Shown here: positions 12,236-24,565 of the stretch, one piece after another
Layout of the letters: each line of letters begins with the position of its first letter
How positions within the stretch are numbered: position 1 is the stretch's first letter
NCBI RefSeq assembly: GCF_030445035.2
Contig: NC_080682.1
Coordinates: 30,548,770 to 30,612,769, forward strand
Origin: Dasypus novemcinctus
Taxonomy: Eukaryota > Chordata > Mammalia > Cingulata > Dasypodidae
Direction: 5' to 3'
DNA: 64,000 nt
Program-made: the position numbers and the translations under genes
The notes under the pieces: model-generated
What the model was told of the DNA's origin: nothing
The model's input: only the letters and a program-made list of their open reading frames with translations
The model's database searches: none

Positions 12236-12500
12236 TTCACCTGGTGTGGGACATGACACCTGGGGATGAACCTCCCTGGCACCAAGGGATTAATAGCAAA
12301 CACCAACCTAAAGTGCATTTGGAAAAAACAACCTTGATAAAAAGGTGGAAATATTAAATGTAAGAGTTGTTATAGCTAAAAGATTTCAAAGTGAGCTGGG
12401 GGGGTTGTGTTTTAGAAGTTATGTTTATTCATGTCTTATATTTTGGGGGTTTTGTTATTATTTTTAATAATGGAAAACTCAAAATCTGAAGTTCCTAGGA
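12236..12500 (+). mobile_element. L1 3' UTR fragment
   Basis: 'ggacatgacacctggggatg' and 'aacctccctggcaccaaggga' match, in sense orientation, the 3' UTR of the full-length L1 (antisense at about 25640-25690). Limits approximate. From 12500 to the olfactory receptor stop at 12831 I see nothing recognisable. Confidence 0.55.
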
Positions 12501-12830
12501 TTTCCTTTATTATGAGCAGTACTATGTGTTTCCTAAAGCAGCGCATGACTGCCAAACTATGCAGTCTTCAAAATTTACTCCAATAAAAGGACAATTATAT
12601 CCACTATGTGAGGGACATAATGAAAGATGTAATAAGTTCCAGGATGTCAGACTGAAAGGAAAAAAATCATCTGATCCATTGCCTTTGTACATAAGTTCAG
12701 AGAAGATAAGTAACAGCAAGAAATTGTATTACAGGTCTTCTCTTTTTGGGGTTTGTAACTTTAGATAACAACACACCACTGACCCTGTGAAAAGAATGAG
12801 ATTGGCCAAAGGGCTCAGACACCAGAGGCA

Positions 12831-13757
12831 TCATTTCCTTCCAGGTAGCTTGTCTTGGCACCACACTTTGCTCATGGCATTCTTCATGTCTGTGTTTCTC
12901 AGCGTATAGATGAGAGGGTTGAACATGGGAGCAACCATGGTGTAAAACAGAGCAAACACCTTGTCATCACTGACAGAATCAGCCATGGGAACATAGGTGA
13001 AGATGAGGGGCAAGAAGAACATGAGCACCACACTGATGTGTGAGCTGCAAGTGGAAAGGGCTTTGCGGTGGCCAACAGATAAGCGGGACTTCAGGGTGGA
13101 CAGGATGATGATATAGGAAATCACCAAGGCAACAAAAGTCAAAATGGACATCACCCCTGTGGTGGTAATGACTACAATAACCAACAGACTGGTGTCAGTG
13201 CAGGCAAGTCTTAGCAGGGGGAATACATCACAGAAAAAATGGTCTACCTGATTGGGGCCACAGAAGGGAAGTTCTATGATAATCAATACATGCATGAGTG
13301 AATGAATAAATGCTCCAGTAACAGAGGCCATCACCAAGACATAGCACACCTGTCTGCTCATGATGATCATATAGTGAAGGGGTCTGCAGATGGCTGCATA
13401 GCGGTCATAAGCCATGACCACCAAGATGAAGATCTCAGTGGCACCAAAGAAGTGGGCATAAAACATCTGAGCAATGCAGCTATTGTAGGAGATGGTTTTT
13501 TGCTGGGCCAGTAAGTCCTTGATGAGTTTTGGAGCTACAGTTGAGGTGAAGCAGATGTCCATGAAGGACAGGTAGCTGAGGAAAAAGTACATGGGCTGCT
13601 CACTGAGGCAGCTGCCTCTGATGGTGAGCAGAATGAGCAGGTTTCCCAAGAGAATTGCAAGATAGCAAAGTGAGAACAGCACAAAGAAGGCAGCCTTCAC
13701 ATCCTCGTCACTAAAAAGGCCCAGGAGGATGAATTCTGTTACGTTTTCATGTGCCAT
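12831..13757 (-). CDS. Olfactory receptor, class II, OR4-type, intact
   Basis: Seven-transmembrane odorant receptor of 308 aa, complete in one exon as is usual for this family. It would sit in the cilia of olfactory neurons and signal through G-olf. Motifs in order: N-glycosylation site NVT at residues 5-7; GN in TM1 (ILLGNLLILL); PMYFFLSYLSF in TM2; MAYDRYAAIC at the end of TM3; SY in TM5; KALSTCSSH at the start of TM6; [12 protein letters not shown] in TM7. The extracellular cysteines are present, including those in CGPN and FFCDVFPLLRLAC. FFGATEIF before MAYDRY and the CGPN...DHFFCD loop point to family 4; the subfamily is not resolved. The ATG at 13757 precedes the NVTEFILLG start typical of the family. 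A likely splice acceptor lies 6-7 nt upstream. No frameshift or missing motif. The ligand cannot be read from sequence. Confidence 0.95.
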   Translation of the reverse strand: MAHENVTEFILLGLFSDEDVKAAFFVLFSLCYLAILLGNLLILLTIRGSCLSEQPMYFFLSYLSFMDICFTSTVAPKLIKDLLAQQKTISYNSCIAQMFYAHFFGATEIFILVVMAYDRYAAICRPLHYMIIMSRQVCYVLVMASVTGAFIHSLMHVLIIIELPFCGPNQVDHFFCDVFPLLRLACTDTSLLVIVVITTTGVMSILTFVALVISYIIILSTLKSRLSVGHRKALSTCSSHISVVLMFFLPLIFTYVPMADSVSDDKVFALFYTMVAPMFNPLIYTLRNTDMKNAMSKVWCQDKLPGRK

Positions 13758-13762
13758 TGCTA

Positions 13763-13785
13763 CTGCGAGATTGATAATTTAGATG
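13763..13785 (-). promoter_or_regulatory. Candidate splice acceptor before the OR coding exon
   Basis: On the minus strand the sequence ending 'tcaatctcgcag' lies a few bases upstream of the start codon. Mammalian OR genes usually have non-coding 5' exons spliced to the coding exon close to the ATG. The pyrimidine tract is weak. Confidence 0.4.
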
Positions 13786-13789
13786 GGAA

Positions 13790-15299
13790 ATTTAATATAC
13801 ATGAAATAATGTAACATTTGAAATTGTGGATTTTTTAAAAAGTCATTCAATAAATACGTATTTATTTTTAAAATTTGACTTAATCTATTTGGTGCTACGG
13901 GTACAGCAGTGATCAAAAGACATTCAATGTCCATCATTATGTAGAGTGTAATTCATTAGCATTGACATTAAGGACCAAGAATAGTGTAAATTATTAATTG
14001 CAATTGTAATTAATGCCAAAATTCATGTTTACCATGAACAACACAGTAAATACTAAAAGATGATACATTTTAAAGTCAATTTTGTGATATAATTTCATGA
14101 TTATATCTTAAGACTGGTTTTTAATCTCTAGCATGTATAGAAGAGCAATGAGGTTATCTGTTCCTTAAGAACAGGACAGTCACTACATATTCTAAATATT
14201 ACCAGTGACAAGCACTGTGTTAAACTCTGAATGTTTAATATGGGCATTATACCTCAATAGATTCATTCTTTTAAGTATTTGACCTTTGGGCGATAATCTC
14301 AAAAAGTGCTGTTAGCACCTCTTCATGACATTAAACATCATGGAGAGAGAAGACAAGTAAAAAGTAGATATTTAGGCAAAAGAATTCTTGTATTGTATGG
14401 GCTTCTCATACAATTATAGATTCTTGCAATTTACCTTATTTCCCAGTGGACTTTAAAGTCTAAGATGGAAGTTCTCTTCATTTTTTCCTTTTATCCACTT
14501 TCTAGCACTTCCTTTCATGGCAGCATCTTTGGAGAGACAGATTTGCATCCAGAGATAATTCTTAATCTGTTTACCACCTTATGTCTTTGAATAAAACATT
14601 TTTCTTTCCTTAACAAGCTCCCTATATACTTGTTGGGACAAGTCCTGGAATGTTCAATTTAAAAAGGAAAGTTTTCTTTGGTGGAAATTATTACATGACA
14701 TCTTTCACTTCCTTTCTGCAACTAGGAGTTAACTGATCAAAAATGTTTCACAAAACTGCCGAACTCAAAGATCAGTTTTATAGAAAAAGGAACTCTACAC
14801 TTTGATTAAAATTTATTAGCAACACACCTGAAGGTTTAGAAGTGCAACTGATCATTGTCCTTCACTTTCCATGGGTTTCCATGAAATATAGTTTTAGAAA
14901 AATGAACATGTGACCTACATAGATATTTTAAGTATGATTTTAGAGAGTTAATGGACTTACTTGAATTCCATCCATGGACCTCAGGTTTACATCCTCTAGT
15001 TAATTTTTTTTTTCAAAATCACTGGAAGTTTCACTGTTGTATAAGCAAAAGTCCAATTGCAATGGTCCTGTGCTGTGACAAAAAAATTTTAAATTAAAAA
15101 TCTTAAACTGTGGGTCCTGTCCTTGGTAATGTAACCCTCTCCGTGAATTTTATTAAAAGTTAAAAAATGTTTGAAGAAATGCAAACATATTTATACTGTT
15201 TTCATGTTCTGGAAGAATCAATATAGTATATAGTAAGTATGTGAGTACTTCCCAAATTAATCCATAAATTTCATAATTAAAAATCAAATATCAAACAAT
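13790..15299. other. Intergenic upstream of the OR gene
   Basis: AT-rich and non-coding. It should contain the upstream non-coding exon(s) and promoter of the OR gene, but none can be placed from sequence alone. No clear repeat. Confidence 0.4.
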
Positions 15300-16090
15300 A
15301 ATTTCATGAAATTTGAAAGCTGATTCAAACATTCAAACATAGTCAATATCCTGAGTCATTAAGCTAACTTTTTAAAAAGAACAAAGATGTGGACATACCT
15401 TTTCAGATAATGAAGTGTATTATGAAGCTACAGTAATAAGCAATGCTGGAATAGACAGATTGATAGACTCAAGGGCAGTCAAGAAACACACACATAAATA
15501 TATTGAGATTTATTCTGTTTTAAATTGGCTTTTCAAAATGACATGATATAAGCATTCCAGTAACTAATTTTGAATTTCCATCTGGAAATAAAGAATAAAG
15601 CAAACTCAATCTCACTTGTCATAAAAATATGTATTACAGATAGTTGAGAAATACAAGCATATCAAGTAAAATGAGAAAAAGTGTTGGAGGAAAAATTATG
15701 TATACCTAAGGACAGGGAAAAATTTAAAGCACATGAAAATTTATATAGAGAAAAATTCAATACATTTAGTAATCCCATATGAAAAAATCCATACGAAAAG
15801 ATAATTTTAAAATTTGTAAAATGTGAATAAATATGTGTAAATCCTACAAATCTGTAATATAAAGAGAGGTGGTACAATTTTATTCAACAGTAAAACATTG
15901 CAATAGGAAATACTCAGAAAGGAATTTAAAATTTGGCCAATAAGTATCTGTAAAAATACTCTAAAACATTAGAATCAAGGAAATGGAAATTAAACAATAA
16001 TATGTATCTTTGCTCTTCAGTTTCATGAAATAATATTAGAAAGACACTCCATATGAAATTTTGATGATGATTTAGGGACTCAGCATGTCA
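15300..16090 (+). mobile_element. Old L1 ORF2 fragment, 5' side of an LTR insertion
   Basis: 'gaagctacagtaataagcaa', 'caaggaaatggaaattaaac' and 'tttcatctggaaataaag'-like blocks follow the order of L1 ORF2 3' coding sequence. It is broken by stops and is interrupted by the LTR at 16091. The L1 resumes at 16794. Confidence 0.5.
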
Positions 16091-16793
16091 TCTAACAATG
16101 TTGCAGAAGTTGAAAGAGGTTCAATTATTTGCGTATAGAAAGGCCAGGACTCAGGAATGATTTTGAGAAGGAATAATGATTTATTGACAGCTGGCCAGAC
16201 TCAGGAGCTTTCTGTTTCAAACCTGAAACTCGAACAAGATTTTCAAGTTCCTTTTATACAAGGTGGGGAGTCAAATGGTGCTTTTATCAAAGAAAACTAC
16301 TTTATTTGTTAGTTAAGTCTTTGCCTGAGTACCAGATAGGTTTTGAATTAACATATCACCCACATTTCAGGTGAGCTTGAATTAATATCTTGCCCACATT
16401 CTGTCTGGATGCAACTTTGAATGCACATTCAATCTTACATCTTTTCTGAACATTCAAATCCCATATCACTTAACTGGATTTCTAGAGACTAGGCACACTC
16501 GGATACAGAATTAGATGATTTTGAATTTATGCACAGGCTATATTATACTTCCTATTCAAGGCCAAGTCCAAGTTCTCTTAAGTTTTGGCATCACCACTAT
16601 CAGAGTCTCCTTGGACTGACTGGTATGTATATAGAGTTTGCATTGCTAAATGGCCTCCCAGGACTGGAGTTATTGCCATGGTCACTAAGGGGAGGACTGC
16701 AACCTCTTACCGTTCCACACCCACAAGTCACAGACAGCTTAGGTTATCCCCAAAGAGACAAAGAGCCTTCTACCCATAGTCCACATCAACGAA
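16091..16793 (-). repeat. ERV LTR, copy 1 of a two-copy local family
   Basis: Shares long blocks with 18505-18985, including 'aggactcaggaatgattttg', 'caagattttcaagtt', 'tatagagtttgcattgctaa', 'gggaggactgcaacctctta' or near equivalents, and 'cacacccacaagtca'. The plus strand shows 'gatttattgac', which is a minus-strand AATAAA, 90 bp or so from one end. This fits a solo LTR read on the minus strand. It splits an old L1 (15300-17080). The 200-300 bp by which it is longer than copy 2 lies mainly in the middle. Confidence 0.6.
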
Positions 16794-17080
16794 ACTACTA
16801 CAGAAAAGATTCAAAATGATATTTATTGCAGCATTGCAAAATTTGGAAAATAGAAATGATATTTCTAACAATAATAGAATGTAAATAACATGATAGGCTC
16901 TTAATATAGGAAATGAGGCAGAAATTTAAATGTTGGATCTACCTGGAATATCTACTATGGATAAATTACCAAGATATATTTTTGAGCCAAAGTCATAAGT
17001 ACACAAAGATAATCCAATGTGATTATCTTTCCACCCAAAAAATTTCTTTGAGAATGCAATTTCTTTGAGTACCTGTTTTC
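16794..17080 (+). mobile_element. Old L1 ORF2 fragment, 3' side of the LTR insertion
   Basis: 'gatatttattgcagcattgc' and the A-rich sequence behind it continue the L1 ORF2 order interrupted at 16090. Confidence 0.5.
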
Positions 17081-18340
17081 TTATAAATGAATAGCATAGC
17101 TGTGGAAGGAATTATTTAGTCTGGGAAACAAAGTGATGGCCAAGGGGATTTTAATGTTATATATCATTCTTATTTCTTTATTAAAGAGATTGTATTTCAA
17201 CATTACTTTTTAAATTAAGTTAATAAAATTTTATTGATTTTAATGACTTAAAATATTATATTACATAATGAATGAAATAATAAAACAAAATAGGAATCAA
17301 AATCCAGTGTTAGAATTCATTTAACGTTAACATAATTTGTTCTTCACTAGTTACATTGTTTCTTCAATTACATTATTAAATGCACATCTAACTGATATTC
17401 CCTGGGAATTATATTCAATGAATATCTTTTACGTAAATTCCAGAAGCATAAAACTAGACATAATCATTTTTCTATCTCCCTCTAGGAGGAGACGTGATAG
17501 AAAGAATCAAGAAATGTCTATATATGTCTGTATAAATTTATACCAATATCTCATCACTTTTACACATATATCTTGACTTGATTGCAGTATCAGAATTACA
17601 AAGTATGACTCTTTTTATAATTTTATAATCCTGATAAGATTTAAATAAATTACAAGATGAGTTCTGAAAACTTATACTTATTTTTTTGGGGGTACTCAAA
17701 TTTAAAATTTTCTCTCTTGTATCTTTATTTTGTGAACTAACACTGGCTTTTACAGTTTCAATGGAATTAAACTAAATCTTTAACAGATCAGAGAGGATGC
17801 TAATAATCAGGGTATAAGAAACAAAAGGTTAATTGACTCTGATATATGTCTTCTGAATAGAAATGCAGTAATACTTAAAAGTTCTCATGACCTGAAATGA
17901 TCATTTCTTTTGCAATAAGTTAATGAAGGAAATCTGCATTCGACAGCATCTTGAATGGGATATTCAGGATATACATGTTCACGATGTCCTACCATGACCT
18001 CTAAAAAGTACAAAAAGAAAATCAAATATCCAATCCGTGTTTTCAGGATCATCTTGATTTCTATATTAAATTACATTGCAGAAAAATTTTCCTAGTATAG
18101 AAGATTAATCCTCAACTTCTAAAATAATATTTGCAATGTTATCCACAAAAGAAGCATCTCATTATTGTGGTTGAGAGTACTTGAGTTAGTTTAAATAAGT
18201 TAAAATATGCTTACTTGTTGAATAATCCTAGGCAAGTTACATAAGTCTAAGTCTTGATATTATCATATAAAACAATGATAATAGCAGTAACTAACACAAA
18301 GTGTTCTTATGAGAGTTAAATGAAAAAGCAATATATATAT
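17081..18340. other. Intergenic, AT-rich
   Basis: Non-coding. An (AT)n run lies at about 18330-18350. Nothing else recognised. Confidence 0.45.
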
Positions 18341-18504
18341 ATATATTTTTAATATTATGGGTTGGGGGAAAAATACACCAAATGTAAGATAAGTAATATA
18401 GTCACTAGTAATATTTTGAAGATGTTCTTGCATAATTTGTAACAAATGTTTCACACTAATGCAAAGATTTGGTGGAGGGGTGATGTATGAGATCCCTGTG
18501 TGAT
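18341..18504 (+). mobile_element. L1 3' UTR fragment, before LTR copy 2
   Basis: 'gttgggggaaaaatacacca', 'gtaatattttgaagatg' and 'gtaacaaatgtttcacac' match the fragment at 36346-36530, which has the same order. The L1 3' UTR appears to continue at 18986-19120 behind the LTR. Confidence 0.5.
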
Positions 18505-18985
18505 TGCTGTAGAAGTTGAGAGAGGTTCAATTATTTGCATATAAAAAGGTCAGGACTCAGGAATGATTTTGAGAAAGAAAAATGATTTATTGACCGCTGG
18601 CCGGACTCAGGAACTTGCTGCTTCAAACCCGAGCCCGGAACAAGATTTTCAAGTTTCTTTCATACAGGGTAAGGGCTAAATCGTTCTTTGGTTCAGTGAT
18701 CAATAGGCTTGAATTAGCATATATCTTCCGCATCCTAGGTAAACTTTCAGCATGGACTTCATACATTCTAGATAAGCTTTTAGCACATTTGGTTTGCATT
18801 TTCCCTGAATATTTAAACTTTATAGAGTTTGCATTGCTAAACTGCTTCTCCGGGACTGGAGTCGTTACCATGCTCACCAAGGGCAGGACTGCAGCCTCTT
18901 ACTGTCCCACACCCACAAGTCAAGACACAGACCACTTAGGTTATCTATGAAGGGACGAATAGCCTTCCACCCATAGCCCACATCA
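18505..18985 (-). repeat. ERV LTR, copy 2 of the local family
   Basis: A shorter relative of 16091-16793 in the same orientation, with minus-strand AATAAA ('gatttattgacc' on plus at about 18585). The plus-strand ends are 'tgtagaagttgagag' and 'cccatagcccacatca'. Small reading frames on both strands belong to the repeat. It lies within L1 3' UTR sequence. Confidence 0.6.
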
Positions 18986-19120
18986 TGATGTTTATTTTGT
19001 AAGTTTATATATGTTTATTTTGTAAGTTTGCAGTCTTTACAGTATACTTATTATGTGTTCATATATAAATGATATACTTCAATAAAAATAAAAAGTAAAA
19101 AGTAAAATAAAAGGATATGA

Positions 19121-21460
19121 GAAAAAAATACAGGTTTTGAGGGAAAATAAAAGCAATGTAAAACATTTGGGTACAAATAAATGTATCTACTACATTTCAG
19201 AATTCACTAAATACCAGCTCTTTTATTATTAATTTTAAAAGGACTATTATTCTGTAAATGTTTCACCCATTTGTAACACAAGGGAAATTGAGGGAATAAA
19301 TATTGGTCAGTGAGTTTAGCACATTATCTTTTGTCACTAAGTATAGATATCTACAGCAATAATAAGGTGTTAAATATTCTGACTTCTCACTACTGAAAAT
19401 CCCAAACCAACTATTAGAAAGTGAAGTGAGTAATAGGATTTTCAATTTCACAGATGAGAGAATTGAAATCAAGGTAATAAATTTATTTGAAGCCTCAGGA
19501 AAGTCTATAAAAGATAATCTCTTAGAATTTGGGATTGATTCCAACATTTCTAGGAAACAATCATTTTATTCTTATATTTTATTTAGGAGATTTAATAGTA
19601 TCATGGGATTTTTAAAAAAAATTTCCATAATATATATGCGATACACCTTAGATAAATAACTCTTTGGTATATAATTTGAACTTCTCCAAATTTGGGAACT
19701 GGAATATCCTTCAATAATACCACATTCAATTCAAAATTCAAGGAAAATTGCAAGAACCTTTAACAGTAAAGCAAGAAATGGAGATTCTTTACTTGATCTG
19801 ACACTGTAATTATGTGATGCAGGAAAAATCTCTCAAACTCCCCAGGCATCTATTTCCTCTTGAAAAAATAAAGACGAATTTTCCATATGCAAAAAAAAAT
19901 CAAACTATTTTTTAAAAGTCATGGGCAATTCCATATTGAAAGAACTATTTTTCAATCAAGTGTTTTATGCAATTTTTTATTGATCAATTAAACAAGATGC
20001 TCAATAAAACTTTCCATCATGTGCTTACTATTAGATGTTACTTATTGCTATACCTATTCAATAATTTGAAAATATTTTTAATACTTTATTATTTTTTCAC
20101 ATTGTTTTATCAGAATTTGAGTAAACACCATTCCACAATTTCTTTTAGACACTTACCTTAGCATCTCACCATCCCACATTTGTAACCAAGAATTTTCAAG
20201 ACAGCATCTCCATTGACTATTTTCTATTAGAACAAGTTTCTTAGAGTTGATTGGTAGAGTATAAAAATGCTAAATGTGACATGAATTAGAAGAATCTAAA
20301 AACTATAAAAGAAAAAAATCATACATATTTTGGGGTATATTGTTATGGAAAAAAGTAATTTTTTTGGCATACAAGCAGATAAAGAGGAATTATTCTATTG
20401 CTATTCAAAGAGATGACTTTAAATATATTCAGACAAGCAATATTTGAAGGGATAATCTAGTTTAGTTGAACTCATAACAAAATATCGAAAAAACCTATTT
20501 TGAAGAAACAATAAATAAGTCTCAGAAAAAGAGTGCGAAAAGATCATGCTTGCTATCTAGTTTTCAAATTATACTTAAAATAAAGATAATTTTAAAACTA
20601 CATGTGTAGTCAGAATAATTATTTCACCAGACTTGAGGGAAAATGCCAGAAGCATCTGGACTTTGGGTCTTGTCTCTCTTACCTTCAATGTGGTAATAAA
20701 CAGTAATGTCCATTTCTCTAAATGCACAGGGTCTGGGGCTTTCTGCAGAAGCTGAACTGAAAGAGTTGGGAAGAGTATTTAAAAATACTTGAGAGACCTG
20801 GAGGAAATCCCACTGGCATTCTCTATGGTGATTCTAAAACAGGGCAGTAAAAATAAACTATAGTGACTTCAACTTGCTTATTGCTCTGGCTTTTTAAATA
20901 TGTGTGTTTTTTAAAATTTTTTTCAAATTGCTTCAAATATATTTTTAAGAAGTGACCAAAAAAGTTAAAAAAATAGCCTCTTTACTTCCGGTTTAGCAAA
21001 TAAGCCTCAATTAATTCATTAAATATATTGAGTCTTTCTCTATTTCTATTACCAAGTCTGATCTCTTATTTATATTTAAGATACTCTACTTTTTCCTAAC
21101 ATAATTAAGGGCAATCAAATGCTCTCTTTTTAATAAAATTCATCTTCATTATATCAGCATTTTTAAGACCTCAGTCCATAACTCCAAGTCATCTCATTGA
21201 ACTCCGCATAACAGATTTATGCAGATCATTTGATTACTACTTCATAGAAAGTCTGGTGTTTTGTTTTGTTTTGTTTTCTAACGACATTGTTATCTTACCT
21301 TCTCAATAGACTTAGATCATTGAAATCAAGGTCTACTCTTTCTCATCTTTGCATCTAATACTATTCCTTTCTTTGATGCCAAAAGTAATAGCATTAATTG
21401 TAAACATTCATTTCAATGGGCAAATAATTGTGGTAAGAACTTCAAATGGATTTTTTATTA
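19121..21460. other. Intergenic, AT-rich
   Basis: 2.3 kb with no recognisable gene or repeat. Several short open frames (for example at 19426-19659) look like chance frames in AT-rich DNA. Confidence 0.45.
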
Positions 21461-21890
21461 TCTTTTTTTAAAAAAAAGATGCCTAGATCACACAAAATGT
21501 TACATTACAAAAATATGAGGTTCCCATATACCCCACTTCCCACACCCCTACTCCTCCCACTATGACAACTTCTTTCATTAGTGGGGTACATTCATTGAAA
21601 TTGATGAGTACATTTTGGAGCATTGCTACACAGCATGGATTATAGTTTATGTTGTAATTTACATTCTCTCCCAGGCCTCTCAGTGGGTTAGGGCAGGATA
21701 TATAATGTCCTGCAACAGTCCCTGCAGTATCATTGTGGACCACTCCAAGTCCTGAAAATGCCCCAATATCACACCTCTTTTCCCCTGTCCATGCCTTCAG
21801 CAACTCCTGTGGCCACTGTCTCCACATCAGTGATATAATTCCTTCCATTGCTAGAGTACAATAATTATGTAGTAGAATACTGATGAATCA
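21461..21890 (-). mobile_element. L1 3' UTR fragment
   Basis: On the plus strand 'atgttacattacaaaaatat', 'gaggttcccatataccccac', 'ttcccacacccctactcctc' and 'ggttagggcaggatatataatgtcc'-type blocks correspond to the antisense of an L1 3' end like that of the full-length copy at 24560-24880, including the C-rich (minus-strand G-rich) tract. Diverged from it. Confidence 0.6.
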
Positions 21891-22699
21891 ATTCTAATGA
21901 ATAGGCTTAATGGATTTTCTACTTTGAGGCACATAATGGCTGTATCAGATACTGACATTAATATTGACATAGAAGCATGAATAGGTAATTCGACAAGGCT
22001 AGGCAGCTTAAACCTCAGAGATATATACTTGCTGTCAGCTAAGATACTTTTTAACCCTAGAGTGACTTTTTTCTTAAAATAAGTATTTCATTAGCATTTT
22101 TTGTATTTTCAATGTAAAATAAAACCACAATAATAGTATGCTGAATACTTCAGAATCATGTTTGAATTATTACTTTTCTAGCTGGACTTCAAGTCCAATG
22201 AAGATTCTCAAATATATATTCCTGGAATTGAGCATTGTAGTTATATATTACCCTTTTATTCTCTAAATTATAGAGTCTAGACATAGTAGAATTTCAAAAA
22301 CAACATAATAGGTAACTTGAAAATCATTTGAGCCATGACTTTTAATTTGCAATCAATTATATATAAGACAAAAGAAAACACTAGGTCATTATCCAGAAAT
22401 ATAAAACAATGAAAATTTACTTCTTCATTTTAACACTTCCTCCTTCTGATTTACACATTCATGCATGCAAAGAATTTATTATAATAACAAAATTGATTGT
22501 GTAAGATGATCAAAGTCATATATTTAGTTGTAGGCAAATAATATTTAAATTAATATGAAACTAAACATTTTTCACTCCAAGATTTTCTTTCATAACTTTG
22601 GGAAGGTCATTTTATTTCATTAATGACATTTTTGGTAGAAGTCACAAAGGTGGCTTACTTAATAGGTTAAAACCATTTTCATCTTAGAAATAGTGAGTC
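21891..22699. other. Intergenic, AT-rich
   Basis: Nothing recognised. Confidence 0.45.
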
Positions 22700-23385
22700 A
22701 TGTTTTTCTGATTCTTGTGTTAAGGCTTGACTTTCAAAACTGCTTTATCACTTTGGCAGACAGAATTCCAAAATACCAAGGCACTAAATGTCTTGCCCTT
22801 ATCCCTGGGACTCTGAAAATGATGGTATGTCATGCCTATGTCATATTGCATGGCAGAAGGTATTTTTCAGGTGTAGTTTTGATCACTAATCAATTGGGTA
22901 TGAATTAGTCAAAATGGATATTTTCTGGGTGGGACCAATTTAAACACCTAAATTAAAAGATTGTTTTTGAAAGCAGAGTGTTTTCTCTCCCTGGTAGCAG
23001 GAGAAATCAGAAAGCAACGGAGCACAAATATTTGATAACCCATTGCTGGCTTTGGGATAGGGGGATCACATTCAGGACCTCAAGGGCCGTCTGCAGATGG
23101 TGAGACAGACTTCTGGCTGACAACAAGTGAGGAAATGAGGAAATCAGTCCTACAACTGCATGGAACTTAATTCTGAATTATAGCCTGATATCCCTGGAAG
23201 TGATTCTTCCCTAGACACACCAGGTAAGTGCCCAGTTAACTGGCACCTGGATTTTAGCTTTATGAGACCCAAGGAAAAGAAAGTAGCCAAGGCCACTCAG
23301 AGTACTACGAGATAATATGTGGGTGTCATTTTAAGCCTCTAGGTTTATGGTAATTTCTTTTGCAGAAATATAAAACTAAAGCTTC
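22700..23385 (+). repeat. MaLR-like LTR
   Basis: The 3' end is typical of ancient MaLR LTRs: 'ggcacctggattttagcttta', 'tacgagataatatg', 'gtcattttaagcctctaggttt', 'atggtaatttcttttgcag'. The 5' half has 'ggcagacagaattccaaaat' and similar. Old, with no internal region visible. Confidence 0.5.
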
Positions 23386-24497
23386 AGAATATTCTAATTT
23401 AAGCCTAGCATTCTGGTTTATTTTCAATATACATGAATTGTAGCAAGGAATATTAGGTTAATTATGATAGAAATTCTGTTAGTTTTCTTAAAAACATCTA
23501 AGGGTTTTTTTTTTCAGAAGAAACAAGAAATACTTTTCTTCTTATGCAATGTAGGCATAAAAATTGAAGTGTATCAAACACAATGTGCTGATGAAAAATA
23601 TAACATACAGACATCTGACTTCAAAAATTTGGATGGTTCAAAGGGCATAAAAAATTTGAGCAGCAAGTTGAGTGTTTTCAGTGATCTTATTAGTTATATT
23701 TAGCCATGAGTGAAAACTCCTCTATATGGCAAGAAATCATAACAACAGTAAGAAAATTAGAGATTTGAAGAGATACAAAGGGTGGATCAGAGAATATAAA
23801 CTTTCTAGAATGACAAGAGTTCTCTTTACAAACTAATGTTTCTAAAGGGTTTATAGATTTTAAAGAATTTACTACGGTAAATAGCAAAACTCTGGTTGTC
23901 TTATTTGCATTTCCTTCACCTTCTTCTCTCATTGGGAACTGGAATACTTTTTGTTCACTCTTCCAACTCACACAAAAGAAAGAAAAAGTAAAAAAATTAT
24001 TAAATAAACCAGACTAATTACTAGAGCATGATTTCTTGATGCCTGTTCATAAAGTCAGATTATCCTTTCCAAGAACCTAAAATCTTTGGGAAAGGGAGAC
24101 AAGGGATTTAATTGAAGATAAAGGACTAAAATGGGTGATAAGTAGTACTTGAAGTAGGCGATATTGAGAGGATTATTGGAGACTAGGATGGAAGAATGGC
24201 ATATAAAGAACTGACAGGGCAAGTGATCACTTTTTTTGCAGCCCAATCATTTTACTGATTCATTACATTAGAACTACCCAAATTTAACAGTTCTAAAACT
24301 TGTAAATGTTCCTGAAGAAAGGAGTCGTCTAAGTTACCTGGCATGGGATTATGATCACTCCCTGACAGAAGTGGAAATGAGAAGAACAAGTTGGGGAATT
24401 GCTTTATGAATGGTGAATGTGGGTATACTCTTTAATTAAAATATATATGTTTAAGAAGGAGAGAAATTTCACAATAATTTTTTCAAACTCAAAGGAT
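23386..24497. other. Intergenic, preintegration flank of the L1
   Basis: Non-coding. The last bases include the target sequence duplicated by the L1 insertion. Confidence 0.45.
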
Positions 24498-24511
24498 ACG
24501 ATCATCTTTTT
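24498..24511. repeat. L1 target-site duplication, 3' side copy
   Basis: 'acgatcatcttttt' here is repeated exactly at 34079-34092 on the other side of the L1. The 14-bp length and the T-rich minus-strand cut site (TTTTT/AC) fit L1 endonuclease. Confidence 0.9.
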
Positions 24512-24565
24512 TTTTTTTATTTTTTTTATTTATTTATTTTTTTTAATTTTTTTATTTTTTATTGA
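24512..24565 (-). other. L1 A-rich tail
   Basis: T-rich on the plus strand, so an A-rich tail on the L1 strand with scattered T residues (AAATAAATAAAT-type) behind an AATAAA at 'caataaaaaat'. The interruptions mean the tail is not a fresh pure poly(A). Confidence 0.85.

Noticed and set aside
12855-13514. Plus-strand frames of 62 and 70 aa
   Set aside because: Antisense of the intact olfactory receptor gene.
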